A stretch of 14,687 nucleotides of DNA from CAYLOC01 sp964385195 (GTDB taxonomy: Bacteria; Actinomycetota; Actinomycetes; Propionibacteriales; Nocardioidaceae), in NCBI GenBank assembly GCA_964385195.1, contig CAYLOC010000062.1:1-14687 (forward strand), given 5' to 3'. Below, piece after piece: positions 1 through 6,586 of the stretch. The position numbers were made by a program, and so were the translations under genes. Each line of letters begins with the position of its first letter. Position 1 is the first letter of the stretch. The notes under the pieces are model-generated. The model had not been told where the DNA came from. It was given only the letters and a program-made list of their open reading frames with translations, and made no database searches.

Positions 1-1206
1 GACGCCGAGGTTGCCCGGGGCGTACCAGGCCCACTTCCCGGAGTTCGTCATCACCCGGCGGGCATCGGCGGCGATGACCGGCACCAGGTACGTGCAGGTG
101 TCGGTGAGCACCCGGCCCCCGGCGGCGAGGAACGGCTCGACGAAGCCGAGCCCGGTGGCCTCCTCCAGCACCGCGCGGTTGGTGCACACCCACACCTGCA
201 CGGTTTCCGCGAACGGCTCCCCGTCCGCGAGCTGCGCAGCGAGCGCGGCGAACTCCGAGACGGAGAAGTGCGGTGTGCCAAGGCTCACCGCGTCCAACGG
301 ACCTGCGGTGAACGTGCTCAGCCGCCGTCGTGCCCGCCGTATGTCGTCCTCCGTCACCCGGTGAGTCGGGACCAGGTCGGCCGGCTCGGCGAGTACCGCG
401 TCCAGTGTCGGAGCCTCGGGCGTGATGCCGACCGCATGGAACAGCGCCACCGACCCCGCGGACGCGGCTGTTGCACCGAGCGCCTTCAGCCGGTCCTCGG
501 TACGGCCGTCGGACAGGTCGCCGGGGAGGCCCGTGATCGCAGCGACCTGGCTCCCGGCCGTCTCCCCCAGCACTGCCCCCAACGCCGGCCAGGTGGAGTC
601 GGCAGCCAGCAGGCCTGCGGAGATCTCGGTGCAGTCCACGACCAGCGCGGCACGGCGTCCGGCGTCGGTATGCAGGCCGCTTTCCGGAGCGACGCCGGTG
701 ATCGCCGCGGCGATGTCGGCGAAGTCGCCGTACCGGTTGGTGCGGGCACCGAGGACGGAGTTGGCGAACACGATGGCGTTCGACTCTCCCCACGCGATCT
801 GGGTGCCGACGGCGGGGCGGTGGCCGGCCTGGTAGGGCGCACACGACCACGTCGGGCGACAGCCCAGCTCGGTGTACGCCGACATCAGCGCGCGGCCGGC
901 GGCTTGCTCCGCCTCGTCGGTGCGGACCAGTCCCGGGTGCAGCAGGTCGAGAGACCCCACGTTGCACGTCGTCGGTACGGCGACCCGGCCGCCGGTCTCG
1001 ACCAGACGCCGGGCGAAGTCGAGACCCGCCCGACCGTGGTAGAGGCAGCCATCGATGTGCGCCGACTCCACCGGGATGAGCCGCTCGGCCCCCTGCGCCT
1101 CCGCGAGTGCAACGATGATCCGCATTGCCAGCGCCGACGCCTCGCCGTACTCCCCGCCCAGCATCGCCTCCTCGCGGGCGGTCAGGCTGAGGACGGGCAC
1201 GGGCAC
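1..1206 (-). CDS. Aconitase X (DUF521) family, probable cis-3-hydroxy-L-proline dehydratase, 3' end cut by window edge
   Basis: The reading frame is open for 402 codons and runs off the left edge, so the C-terminus is missing. Seen: the N-terminal AcnX pattern LTAREEAMLGGEYGEA (8-23), ESAHIDG (47-53), PTTCNVGSLDLLHPG (78-92), SCAPYQ (122-127), GESNAIVFANSVLGARTNRYG around 140-160, CTNRAVLEEA (341-350), DTCTYLVPV (369-377) and MTNSGKWAWYAPGNL (386-400). Cys123, Cys341 and Cys371 are candidate iron-sulfur ligands. Known: bacterial AcnX proteins dehydrate cis-3-hydroxy-L-proline to pyrroline-2-carboxylate, while archaeal relatives act on mevalonate 5-phosphate. The hydroxyproline-type neighbours favour the former. 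Whether the small swivel domain (DUF126) is fused or separate lies outside the window. The start is GTG at 1206, 8 nt after the dehydrogenase stop; a second in-frame GTG sits at 1200. Neither has a clear Shine-Dalgarno, so translation is probably coupled to the upstream gene. Confidence 0.9.
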   Translation of the reverse strand, partial: MPVPVLSLTAREEAMLGGEYGEASALAMRIIVALAEAQGAERLIPVESAHIDGCLYHGRAGLDFARRLVETGGRVAVPTTCNVGSLDLLHPGLVRTDEAEQAAGRALMSAYTELGCRPTWSCAPYQAGHRPAVGTQIAWGESNAIVFANSVLGARTNRYGDFADIAAAITGVAPESGLHTDAGRRAALVVDCTEISAGLLAADSTWPALGAVLGETAGSQVAAITGLPGDLSDGRTEDRLKALGATAASAGSVALFHAVGITPEAPTLDAVLAEPADLVPTHRVTEDDIRRARRRLSTFTAGPLDAVSLGTPHFSVSEFAALAAQLADGEPFAETVQVWVCTNRAVLEEATGLGFVEPFLAAGGRVLTDTCTYLVPVIAADARRVMTNSGKWAWYAPGNLGV

Positions 1207-1214
1207 GGTCTGGG

Positions 1215-2588
1215 TCAGCCGCTGATGGTGACGGTGTGGGTGGTGGTGTAGAACGCGGCGGCGGCCTTGCCCTGCTCGCGCAGGCCGATGGAGGAGGCCT
1301 TGTCGCCGCCGAACGGCAGGTAGAAGTCCACCCCGGAGGTGGGGGCGTTGACCTTCACCAGCCCGGCCTCCAGCCGGTCGGTCGCGGCCAGCGCCGCGGG
1401 CAGGTCGGTGGTGTAGATCGCCGCGGCGAGCCCGTGCTCGACGTTGTTGGCCATGGCGATGGCGGCGTCGAGGTCCGGGGCATGTTGCACCAGCGCGATC
1501 GGGCCGAACACCTCATCACAGGCCAGCGTGTGATCCCCCGCCACGCCCTCGACCAGGGTGGGCTGGATGAACCAGCCCTTCCCCGGAGGTGTCCCGCCGC
1601 CGGTGAGCAGCTTCCCGCCGGCCGCGATCGCGTCCTGGGCCACGTCGTGCACCCGGTCCCGCGCACGCTCGTCGATCACCGGACCCACCGTCACCCCCTC
1701 CGTCGCCGGGTCACCGACCTGCATCGCCTCCGCAGCGGCCACCAGCGCGTCGGTGAAGGAGGGGTTGTCCCCGACCACGACCACCCGCTTCGTCGCGGTG
1801 CACTTCTGCCCCGCGAACCCGAACGCCGCCGCGGCGATGTTCTTCGCCGCGGTCTCGACATCGGCATCGGGCAGCACGATCGCCGGGTTCTGACCCCCCA
1901 TCTCCGCCTGCGCAGCGATCCCACGATCCGCCGCGGCCCGGTTCACCGCCCGCCCCGCGACACCCGAGCCGGTGAACGACACCACATCCGCCACCGACAC
2001 GACCGCCTGACCGGTCTCGGCGTCCCCGGGCAGGACGGCGAACAAACCCTCGGGCAGCACCGGCGCGAACAGCTCCGCCAGCCGCAGCGCCATCCCCGTC
2101 GCCTCCGGCGCCGGCTTCAGCAGCACCGCGTTGCCGAACGCCCACGCCGGCGCCGCCTTCCACAACGGGATCGCGGCCGGGAAGTTCCACGGCGTGATCA
2201 ACCCCGCCACCCCCACCGGCCGCCGCCGATGGAACAACAGTGCTGACCCTGAAGGCCCAGACCCGGACGGCTCGTGGATCTCACCGACCGGGTCGAAGAC
2301 CTGCTCGGCGTAGTACCGCAGGATCGCCACCGACCGGGCCACCTCACCCCGCGCCTCCCCAATCGGCTTACCGACCTCACGCACCATCAACCCCGCCAGC
2401 TCATCGCCAGCGCCGGCCACCGCTTCCGCGGCCGCGGTCAACGCCTGCGCACGACCCGCCGCCGAACCAGCCCAGTCCGCCTGCGCCGTACGCGCACGCT
2501 CGGCCGCCGCAGCCACATCCGCCGCCGACGCCTCCGCGACCGAGGCGACCAGGTCATCGGGGTGGGTAGGTGAGTAACTCTCGATCAC
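1215..2588 (-). CDS. NAD(P)-dependent aldehyde dehydrogenase, probable 2-oxoglutarate semialdehyde (2,5-dioxopentanoate) dehydrogenase
   Basis: This is a 457-aa ALDH-superfamily enzyme. Seen: TPWNFP with the oxyanion Asn135, Lys158 in NAVLLKPA, the TGSG cofactor turn at 206-209, general base Glu229 in AEMGGQNP, nucleophile Cys263 in GQKCTATKR, and Glu359 in DEVFGPI. Known: 2,5-dioxopentanoate dehydrogenases catalyse the last step of hydroxyproline and some pentose pathways, giving 2-oxoglutarate. Inferred: that substrate, from adjacency to the epimerase, deaminase and AcnX genes; sequence alone does not fix it. The start is GTG at 2588, preceded by AAGGAGAG (2594-2601) at good spacing. An in-frame TGA at 2601-2603 excludes any upstream start. 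The protein is therefore short: it begins at the SYSPTHPDD segment and lacks the roughly 15-20 residue first strand of typical family members. It starts 33 nt after the upstream epimerase stop. Confidence 0.93.
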   Translation of the reverse strand: MIESYSPTHPDDLVASVAEASAADVAAAAERARTAQADWAGSAAGRAQALTAAAEAVAGAGDELAGLMVREVGKPIGEARGEVARSVAILRYYAEQVFDPVGEIHEPSGSGPSGSALLFHRRRPVGVAGLITPWNFPAAIPLWKAAPAWAFGNAVLLKPAPEATGMALRLAELFAPVLPEGLFAVLPGDAETGQAVVSVADVVSFTGSGVAGRAVNRAAADRGIAAQAEMGGQNPAIVLPDADVETAAKNIAAAAFGFAGQKCTATKRVVVVGDNPSFTDALVAAAEAMQVGDPATEGVTVGPVIDERARDRVHDVAQDAIAAGGKLLTGGGTPPGKGWFIQPTLVEGVAGDHTLACDEVFGPIALVQHAPDLDAAIAMANNVEHGLAAAIYTTDLPAALAATDRLEAGLVKVNAPTSGVDFYLPFGGDKASSIGLREQGKAAAAFYTTTHTVTISG

Positions 2589-2621
2589 GGGATCTCTCCT
2601 TCACATCGGGTGGGGACGGGG

Positions 2622-3626
2622 TCAGAGCAAGAAGCCGGCGGGGAACGGGTCGGTGGGGTCGCAGAAGTACTGGGCGGTGCCGGTGACCCAGGCCCGGCCG
2701 GTGATGGTGGGGACGACGGCGGGAGTGCCGTCGCGGAGGGTGGTCTCCTCGATGAGGCGGCCGGTGAACGTCGAGCCGATGAACGACTCGTTGACGAAGT
2801 CGGTGTCCAGCGGCAGCTCACCGCGGGCGTGCAGCTGGGCCATGCGAGCACTGGTGCCGGTGCCGCACGGGCTCCGGTCGAACCAGCCGGGGTGGATGAC
2901 CATCGCGTGCCGGGAGTGCCGCGCGTCCGAGCCCGGCGCCAGCAGCGCCACGTGGTGGCAGTCGTGGATGCGCGGGTCGGTGGGATGGACAGGAGCGTCG
3001 GTCGCGTTGATCGCGGCCATGATCGACAACCCCGCCTTGAGCAGGCGGCTCTTCTCGGCACGGTCGAACAAAAGCCCGATCTCTGCCAGCTCGACCATCG
3101 CGTAGAAGTTGCCGCCGTAGGCGAGGTCGTAGCGGACCTTTCCCAGCCCCTCGACGTCGACATGGGCATCCAGGGCCAGGGAGAACGACGCCACGTTGCG
3201 GATGGTGACCGCGGTGGCGGCGCCGTCGGAGACCGCAACCTCTGCGACCACCAGTCCGGCGGGGGTGTCCAGCCGGATCGTGGTGACCGGTTCGGTGACG
3301 GTGACCATGCCGGTCTCGACCAGCACGGTGGCGACGCCGATCGTGCCGTGGCCGCACATCGGCAGACAGCCGGACACCTCGATGTAGACCACGCCGACGT
3401 CCGCGTCGTCGCGGGTCGGTGGCTGCAGGATCGCTCCGGACATCGCGCCATGGCCGCGCGGCTCGTACATCAGCAGCGTCCGCAGGTCGTCGTGGTGCTC
3501 CATCAGCCACAGCCGACGCTCGGCCATCGTCGTACCGGGCAGCGTCCCGACACCACCGGTCACGACCCGGGTCGGCATCCCCTCGGTGTGGGACTCCACG
3601 GTGTGCAGGACTCGGTTACTGCGCAT
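2622..3626 (-). CDS. Proline racemase family, probable 4-hydroxyproline 2-epimerase
   Basis: The 334-aa protein has both catalytic cysteines of the cofactor-independent racemase/epimerase fold: Cys91 in LPMCGHGTIG and Cys254 in DRSPCGTGTSARM, with His93 and Asp250 beside them. Known: Cys/Cys members racemise proline or epimerise 4-hydroxyproline at C2, whereas trans-3-hydroxyproline dehydratases have Thr at the second position. Inferred: conversion of trans-4-hydroxy-L-proline to cis-4-hydroxy-D-proline, because the next pathway enzymes flank it. The N-terminus RSNRVLHTVESHTEGMPTR is what the family normally begins with, supporting the ATG at 3626. There is no Shine-Dalgarno; instead TAGTCT ends 7 nt before the ATG, suggesting a leaderless transcript. 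It lies 37 nt after the deaminase gene and 33 nt before the dehydrogenase. Confidence 0.92.
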   Translation of the reverse strand: MRSNRVLHTVESHTEGMPTRVVTGGVGTLPGTTMAERRLWLMEHHDDLRTLLMYEPRGHGAMSGAILQPPTRDDADVGVVYIEVSGCLPMCGHGTIGVATVLVETGMVTVTEPVTTIRLDTPAGLVVAEVAVSDGAATAVTIRNVASFSLALDAHVDVEGLGKVRYDLAYGGNFYAMVELAEIGLLFDRAEKSRLLKAGLSIMAAINATDAPVHPTDPRIHDCHHVALLAPGSDARHSRHAMVIHPGWFDRSPCGTGTSARMAQLHARGELPLDTDFVNESFIGSTFTGRLIEETTLRDGTPAVVPTITGRAWVTGTAQYFCDPTDPFPAGFLL

Positions 3627-3639
3627 ACCAACCAGACTA
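3627..3639 (-). promoter_or_regulatory. Predicted leaderless promoter (-10 box) for the epimerase gene
   Basis: On the minus strand TAGTCT (3634-3639) is followed by seven bases and then the ATG at 3626. TANNNT placed 6-7 nt upstream of a start codon is the usual layout of leaderless actinobacterial transcripts. No Shine-Dalgarno is present to compete with this reading. I see no good -35. It would give the epimerase its own transcript inside the operon. Confidence 0.45.
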
Positions 3640-3663
3640 TTCAGGCGCGCGGCGCCGGGATGC

Positions 3664-4566
3664 TCAGTGCCCGAGTCCGGCGTCGATCACGGCCCGGGTG
3701 GCGGCGGTGACCGCCTTCTCCTGTTCGGCCGTCAGCGGCTGCCGGGGAGGACGGCACCGTCCCCCGCGGCGTCCGGCGAGGTCCATGCTCAGCTTGATCG
3801 CTTGGACGAACTCCCGCTTGGAGTCCCACCGCAGCAACGGGTGCAGTGTCCGGTACAGCGAACGGGCGGTGTCCAGGTCGTCGGACACCGCGGCCCGGTA
3901 GAGGTCGACGCTGGCCTTCGGGAACGCGTTGGTATAGCCGGCGACCCATCCGACCGCCCCGTTCAGTCCGACCTCTAAGACGGTGTCGTCGCTGCCGATC
4001 ATCACCTCCAGGCCCGGTGCCCGCTCGTGGACCTCGTAGGCGCGCCGGACGTCGCCGCTGAACTCCTTGACGGCGACGATCAGCCCCTCGTCGTACAGCA
4101 TGGCCAGCAGTTCCGGGGTGAGGTCGGTCTTGGTGTCGATCGGGTTGTTGTACGCCGAGACGGGCACGCCGACCTTGGCCAGCTCACGGAAGTGCTCCAA
4201 TAGCTCCCGCTCCCCGCACGGGTAGGTGTTCGGCGGCAGCGCCATCACCACCTGGGCACCGGCCTCGGCGGCCTGCTCGGCACACCGCCGGGACTCCACG
4301 AGACCGTAGGCGCCGACCCCGGGCATCACCGTGAACCCCTCCGGTGCCGCCTCGATCGCGGTAGTGACCACCCGTGCCCGCTCTTCCGGGGACAGCGTCT
4401 GGTACTCCCCCAGCGACCCGTTCGGAGCCACACCATCGCAGCCGTTCTCCGCCAGCCAGCGCACGTGCTCGGCGTACGCGTCGTAGTCGACGGAGAGGTC
4501 GTCGTGGAACGGCAGCGCGGTCGCAACGATCACGCCATGCCAGGGCTGTTTCGTGGATCCGGTCAT
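3664..4566 (-). CDS. DHDPS/NAL-superfamily aldolase-lyase, probable 4-hydroxy-1-pyrroline-2-carboxylate deaminase
   Basis: The 300-aa protein has the TIM-barrel class I aldolase pattern: Schiff-base Lys167 in VAVKEFSGD, Tyr139 in SAYNNP, and NGSLGEYQ (49-56) where the family has its GTTGE-like loop. The C-terminal GGRCRPPRQPL segment is typical of this subgroup. Known: the hydroxyproline-pathway member deaminates and dehydrates 4-hydroxy-1-pyrroline-2-carboxylate to 2-oxoglutarate semialdehyde, the substrate of the dehydrogenase found here. Inferred: that specificity, from the operon; dihydrodipicolinate synthase or another keto-acid lyase cannot be excluded from sequence. The start is ATG at 4566 with GGAGG (4573-4577) 6 nt upstream. 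It is the first gene of the minus-strand operon and faces the divergent racemase/GntR pair across 165 bp. Confidence 0.88.
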   Translation of the reverse strand: MTGSTKQPWHGVIVATALPFHDDLSVDYDAYAEHVRWLAENGCDGVAPNGSLGEYQTLSPEERARVVTTAIEAAPEGFTVMPGVGAYGLVESRRCAEQAAEAGAQVVMALPPNTYPCGERELLEHFRELAKVGVPVSAYNNPIDTKTDLTPELLAMLYDEGLIVAVKEFSGDVRRAYEVHERAPGLEVMIGSDDTVLEVGLNGAVGWVAGYTNAFPKASVDLYRAAVSDDLDTARSLYRTLHPLLRWDSKREFVQAIKLSMDLAGRRGGRCRPPRQPLTAEQEKAVTAATRAVIDAGLGH

Positions 4567-4731
4567 GAGGCACCTCCATTAGTAAAATATCACATCGTAC
4601 AGAGCCGATTGGGTACAGTCGGGGTCACCTGTGGCCTTGGCCCCGGGCAGCGACAGCCGGCGCCAGCACGTCGATGTGGTTGCCGGCCTTGGGCCTATTC
4701 CTGTTCGTCGTCGTTGTGGAGGCCTATCTCG
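4567..4731. promoter_or_regulatory. Divergent control region between the hydroxyproline operon and racemase-GntR genes
   Basis: This 165-bp region separates two divergent transcription units and contains the most AT-rich patch nearby (4578-4612). Seen: a direct repeat GTACAG at 4597-4602 and 4613-4618 with starts 16 bp apart, and ATCG/CGAT arms at 4594-4597 and 4606-4609. On the minus strand TACGAT (4594-4599) and TATTTT (4584-4589) are possible -10 boxes; on the plus strand TACAGT (4614-4619) is one. None has a convincing -35. Inferred: it holds both promoters and the operator of the GntR regulator encoded at 5796. The part from 4620 to 4717 is GC-rich and shows nothing I recognise. Confidence 0.5.
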
Positions 4732-5772
4732 GTGCCTGACCCCGCACTGCGCGTCACCGCCACGGACTACCACACGGCGGGTGAGCCGTTCCGGATCGTG
4801 ACCAGCCCGATTCCCGACATCGCGGGTGATTCGGTTGCCGCACGGCGGGAGACGCTCCGCGCCGATGTCGCACGGGAGGACTGCCATGATGCCGAGCGGG
4901 TGCGCCGCCTCTTGGTGCGTGAACCACGCGGCCATACGGACATGTACGGGTGCTTTGTCGTGCCACCAGACGACGACGAGGCGGACTTCGGCGTGCTGTT
5001 CTGGCACCAGGACGGCTACTCAACGGCCTGTGGGCACGGGACTATCGCGTTGGGGACGTGGGCGGTGGAGTCCGGCCGGGTACGAGCCGAGCCCGATGGG
5101 ACCACCGAGGTCGTGATCGACGTACCGTCCGGACGGGTCACGGCCACCGTGACCTGCGTGGCCGGCCGGGCCCGGTCCGTCGCGTTCCGCAACGTCGGCT
5201 CCTATGTCATCGCGCGCGACGTACCGGTGGCTGTTCCTCATGGCGAGGTCCGGTGCGACGTGTCGTACGGCGGGGCCATCTACGCCAGCCTCCCGGCCAG
5301 TGCCCTGGGGCTGCGGGTGGCACCGGAGTGCTACCGGGCGCTCATCGCCGGCGGCCGCGCAGTCAAGCAGGGAGTTGAGGCCACCGAGTGGGCCACCCGT
5401 GTCGCGGACCCACGGATGGCAGGCGTCTACGGCACCATCTTCTACGACGACCTTCCTTCTACCCCGGACGGCCTGCGACAGCGCAACGTCGCGATCTTTG
5501 CCGACGGACAGGTCGACCGGTCTCCCTGTGGCTCGGGAACCTGCGCGCGGGTCGCCCTGCTGGCCGACGACGGGCTGCTCGGGGAGGGGCAGGTCTTCAC
5601 CCACGAGTCCGTCGTGGGCACCACCTTCACCGCCCGGATCGTGGGCAGGGACGGCCCCGAGGAAGCGGCACCGGTTCGGGTCGAGGTGACCGGTTCGGCA
5701 CACGTGACCGGAGAACACGTCTTCAGGCTCGACGATGCCGACCCCCTTCCGTCCGGGTTCGTCCTGAGATGA
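4732..5772 (+). CDS. Second proline-racemase-family protein, substrate unknown
   Basis: From GTG at 4732 the product is 346 aa. The start is set by GGAGG (4718-4722) 9 nt upstream; the frame is open further upstream, but that part does not resemble the family, which begins near LRVTATDYHTAGEPFRIV. Seen: both catalytic cysteines, Cys100 in STACGHGTIA and Cys266 in DRSPCGSGTCAR, with His102 and Asp262. Known: two cysteines fit racemase/epimerase chemistry rather than 3-hydroxyproline dehydratase (Thr at the second site). It differs clearly from the minus-strand epimerase: ACGHG instead of MCGHG, a WHQDGYSTA approach segment, and GSGTC after the second Cys. Inferred: it acts on proline or a hydroxyproline isomer in the same pathway, since it sits next to the regulator and diverges from the operon. 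Its exact substrate is not readable here. Confidence 0.88.
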   Translation: MPDPALRVTATDYHTAGEPFRIVTSPIPDIAGDSVAARRETLRADVAREDCHDAERVRRLLVREPRGHTDMYGCFVVPPDDDEADFGVLFWHQDGYSTACGHGTIALGTWAVESGRVRAEPDGTTEVVIDVPSGRVTATVTCVAGRARSVAFRNVGSYVIARDVPVAVPHGEVRCDVSYGGAIYASLPASALGLRVAPECYRALIAGGRAVKQGVEATEWATRVADPRMAGVYGTIFYDDLPSTPDGLRQRNVAIFADGQVDRSPCGSGTCARVALLADDGLLGEGQVFTHESVVGTTFTARIVGRDGPEEAAPVRVEVTGSAHVTGEHVFRLDDADPLPSGFVLR

Positions 5773-5795
5773 TGCCGGGGAGGAGGGTTGGGATC

Positions 5796-6524
5796 ATGGC
5801 CGGTACCGGACAGCACACGGCGGAGGCGCTTGAACTGCCGCATTTCGCGGAACGGGAGAGCCTTCGCACGAAAGTGGCGCATGCGCTGCGCGCCGCGCTC
5901 GTCACGGGCAAGCTCCGCCCGAACGAGGTGTACTCCGCGCCCTCACTCGCGGCGAAGTTCGGCGTCTCGGCCACTCCGGTGCGCGAGGCGATGCTCGACC
6001 TGGTGAAGGAGGGCCTGGTCGAACCGGTACGCAACAAGGGCTTCCGGGTCACTGAACTGTCCGAGGAAGACCTCGACAACATCACCGAGATCCGGATGCT
6101 GATCGAGCCGCCCGTTGTCGCCGGTATCGCCGCCGCCGTCGACGAGCCGATGCGGGCGCGGCTGGAGGAGCTGCGCAGGGTGGCCCTGGACATCGAGGTG
6201 TTCGCTCGCAACGGGGATCTGCTCGGCTACATCGAGGCCGACCGCCGCTTCCACCTGGGGCTGCTGGAACTGTACGGCAACCCGCGGATCGTCAGCGTTG
6301 TACGGCAACTGCGCTCCCAGAGCCGGCTGTTCGGGCTGCAGGCGCTCGCCGACCGGGGTGAACTCGCCGAGTTCGAGGGCGGACACGAGCAGATCGTGGA
6401 CCTGGTGCTCGCCGGTGACTCCGCCGGCGCCCTGCAATGGATGCGGGAGCACATCGCCAGCGTGCGGGGCGCCTGGGCCGGCCGCGAACCCGCTTCAGGT
6501 CCTGGTCCCGGCCAGGGTGGGTGA
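5796..6524 (+). CDS. GntR-family transcriptional regulator, FCD (FadR/VanR-type) effector domain
   Basis: The 242-aa regulator has an N-terminal winged helix (about 20-88) with APSLAAKFGVSATPVREAM and a C-terminal all-helical FCD domain (about 95-225). Candidate metal/ligand residues of FCD proteins are all present: Asp149 and His153 in EADRRFH, His197 in GGHEQI, His219 in REHI. Known: such regulators usually bind an organic acid and release from operators near their own genes. Inferred: it senses a hydroxyproline-pathway intermediate and controls the divergent region at 4567-4731. I chose ATG 5796 because GGAGGAGGG (5779-5787) lies at proper spacing. In-frame ATGs at 5769 and 5772 would overlap the racemase stop but place that Shine-Dalgarno inside the gene. 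The gap to the racemase is 23 nt, so the two are probably cotranscribed. Confidence 0.92.
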   Translation: MAGTGQHTAEALELPHFAERESLRTKVAHALRAALVTGKLRPNEVYSAPSLAAKFGVSATPVREAMLDLVKEGLVEPVRNKGFRVTELSEEDLDNITEIRMLIEPPVVAGIAAAVDEPMRARLEELRRVALDIEVFARNGDLLGYIEADRRFHLGLLELYGNPRIVSVVRQLRSQSRLFGLQALADRGELAEFEGGHEQIVDLVLAGDSAGALQWMREHIASVRGAWAGREPASGPGPGQGG

Positions 6525-6549
6525 CAGACCACACCAGAGACGCTAGTCT
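6521..6549 (+). promoter_or_regulatory. Predicted sigma-A-type promoter of the 5'-nucleotidase gene
   Basis: GTGACA (6521-6526) and TAGTCT (6544-6549) are separated by exactly 17 bp, close to the TTGACR-N17-TAGNNT pattern of actinobacterial housekeeping promoters. The -35 overlaps the gntR stop codon. A start site near 6556 would leave a leader of about 30 nt that includes the Shine-Dalgarno AAGGG (6574-6578). A 5-bp inverted repeat GAGAC/GTCTC (6537-6541, 6546-6550) overlaps the -10 and could be an operator. Confidence 0.45.
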
Positions 6550-6586
6550 CAGCCGGGTTGACTTTCGTTCAGAAAGGGCGGGACTG

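Noticed and set aside
268..1251. Long plus-strand open frame opposite the AcnX gene
   Set aside because: It is a GC-rich antisense shadow: the minus strand encodes a clear conserved protein, and the plus frame has Arg/Gly-rich low-complexity content and no recognisable motif.
4465..4731. Upstream extension of the plus-strand racemase frame
   Set aside because: It would overlap the divergent deaminase gene and the shared promoter, and those residues do not resemble the family; GGAGG before GTG 4732 fits better.
5769..5795. Earlier ATG starts (5769, 5772) for the GntR regulator
   Set aside because: They would give an attractive ATGA overlap, but the strong GGAGGAGGG lies after them and at correct distance from ATG 5796.
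6501..6516. CCTGG/CCAGG hairpin at the end of gntR
   Set aside because: It lies within the coding sequence, the stem is only 5 bp, and no T-rich tract follows, so it is not a convincing terminator.
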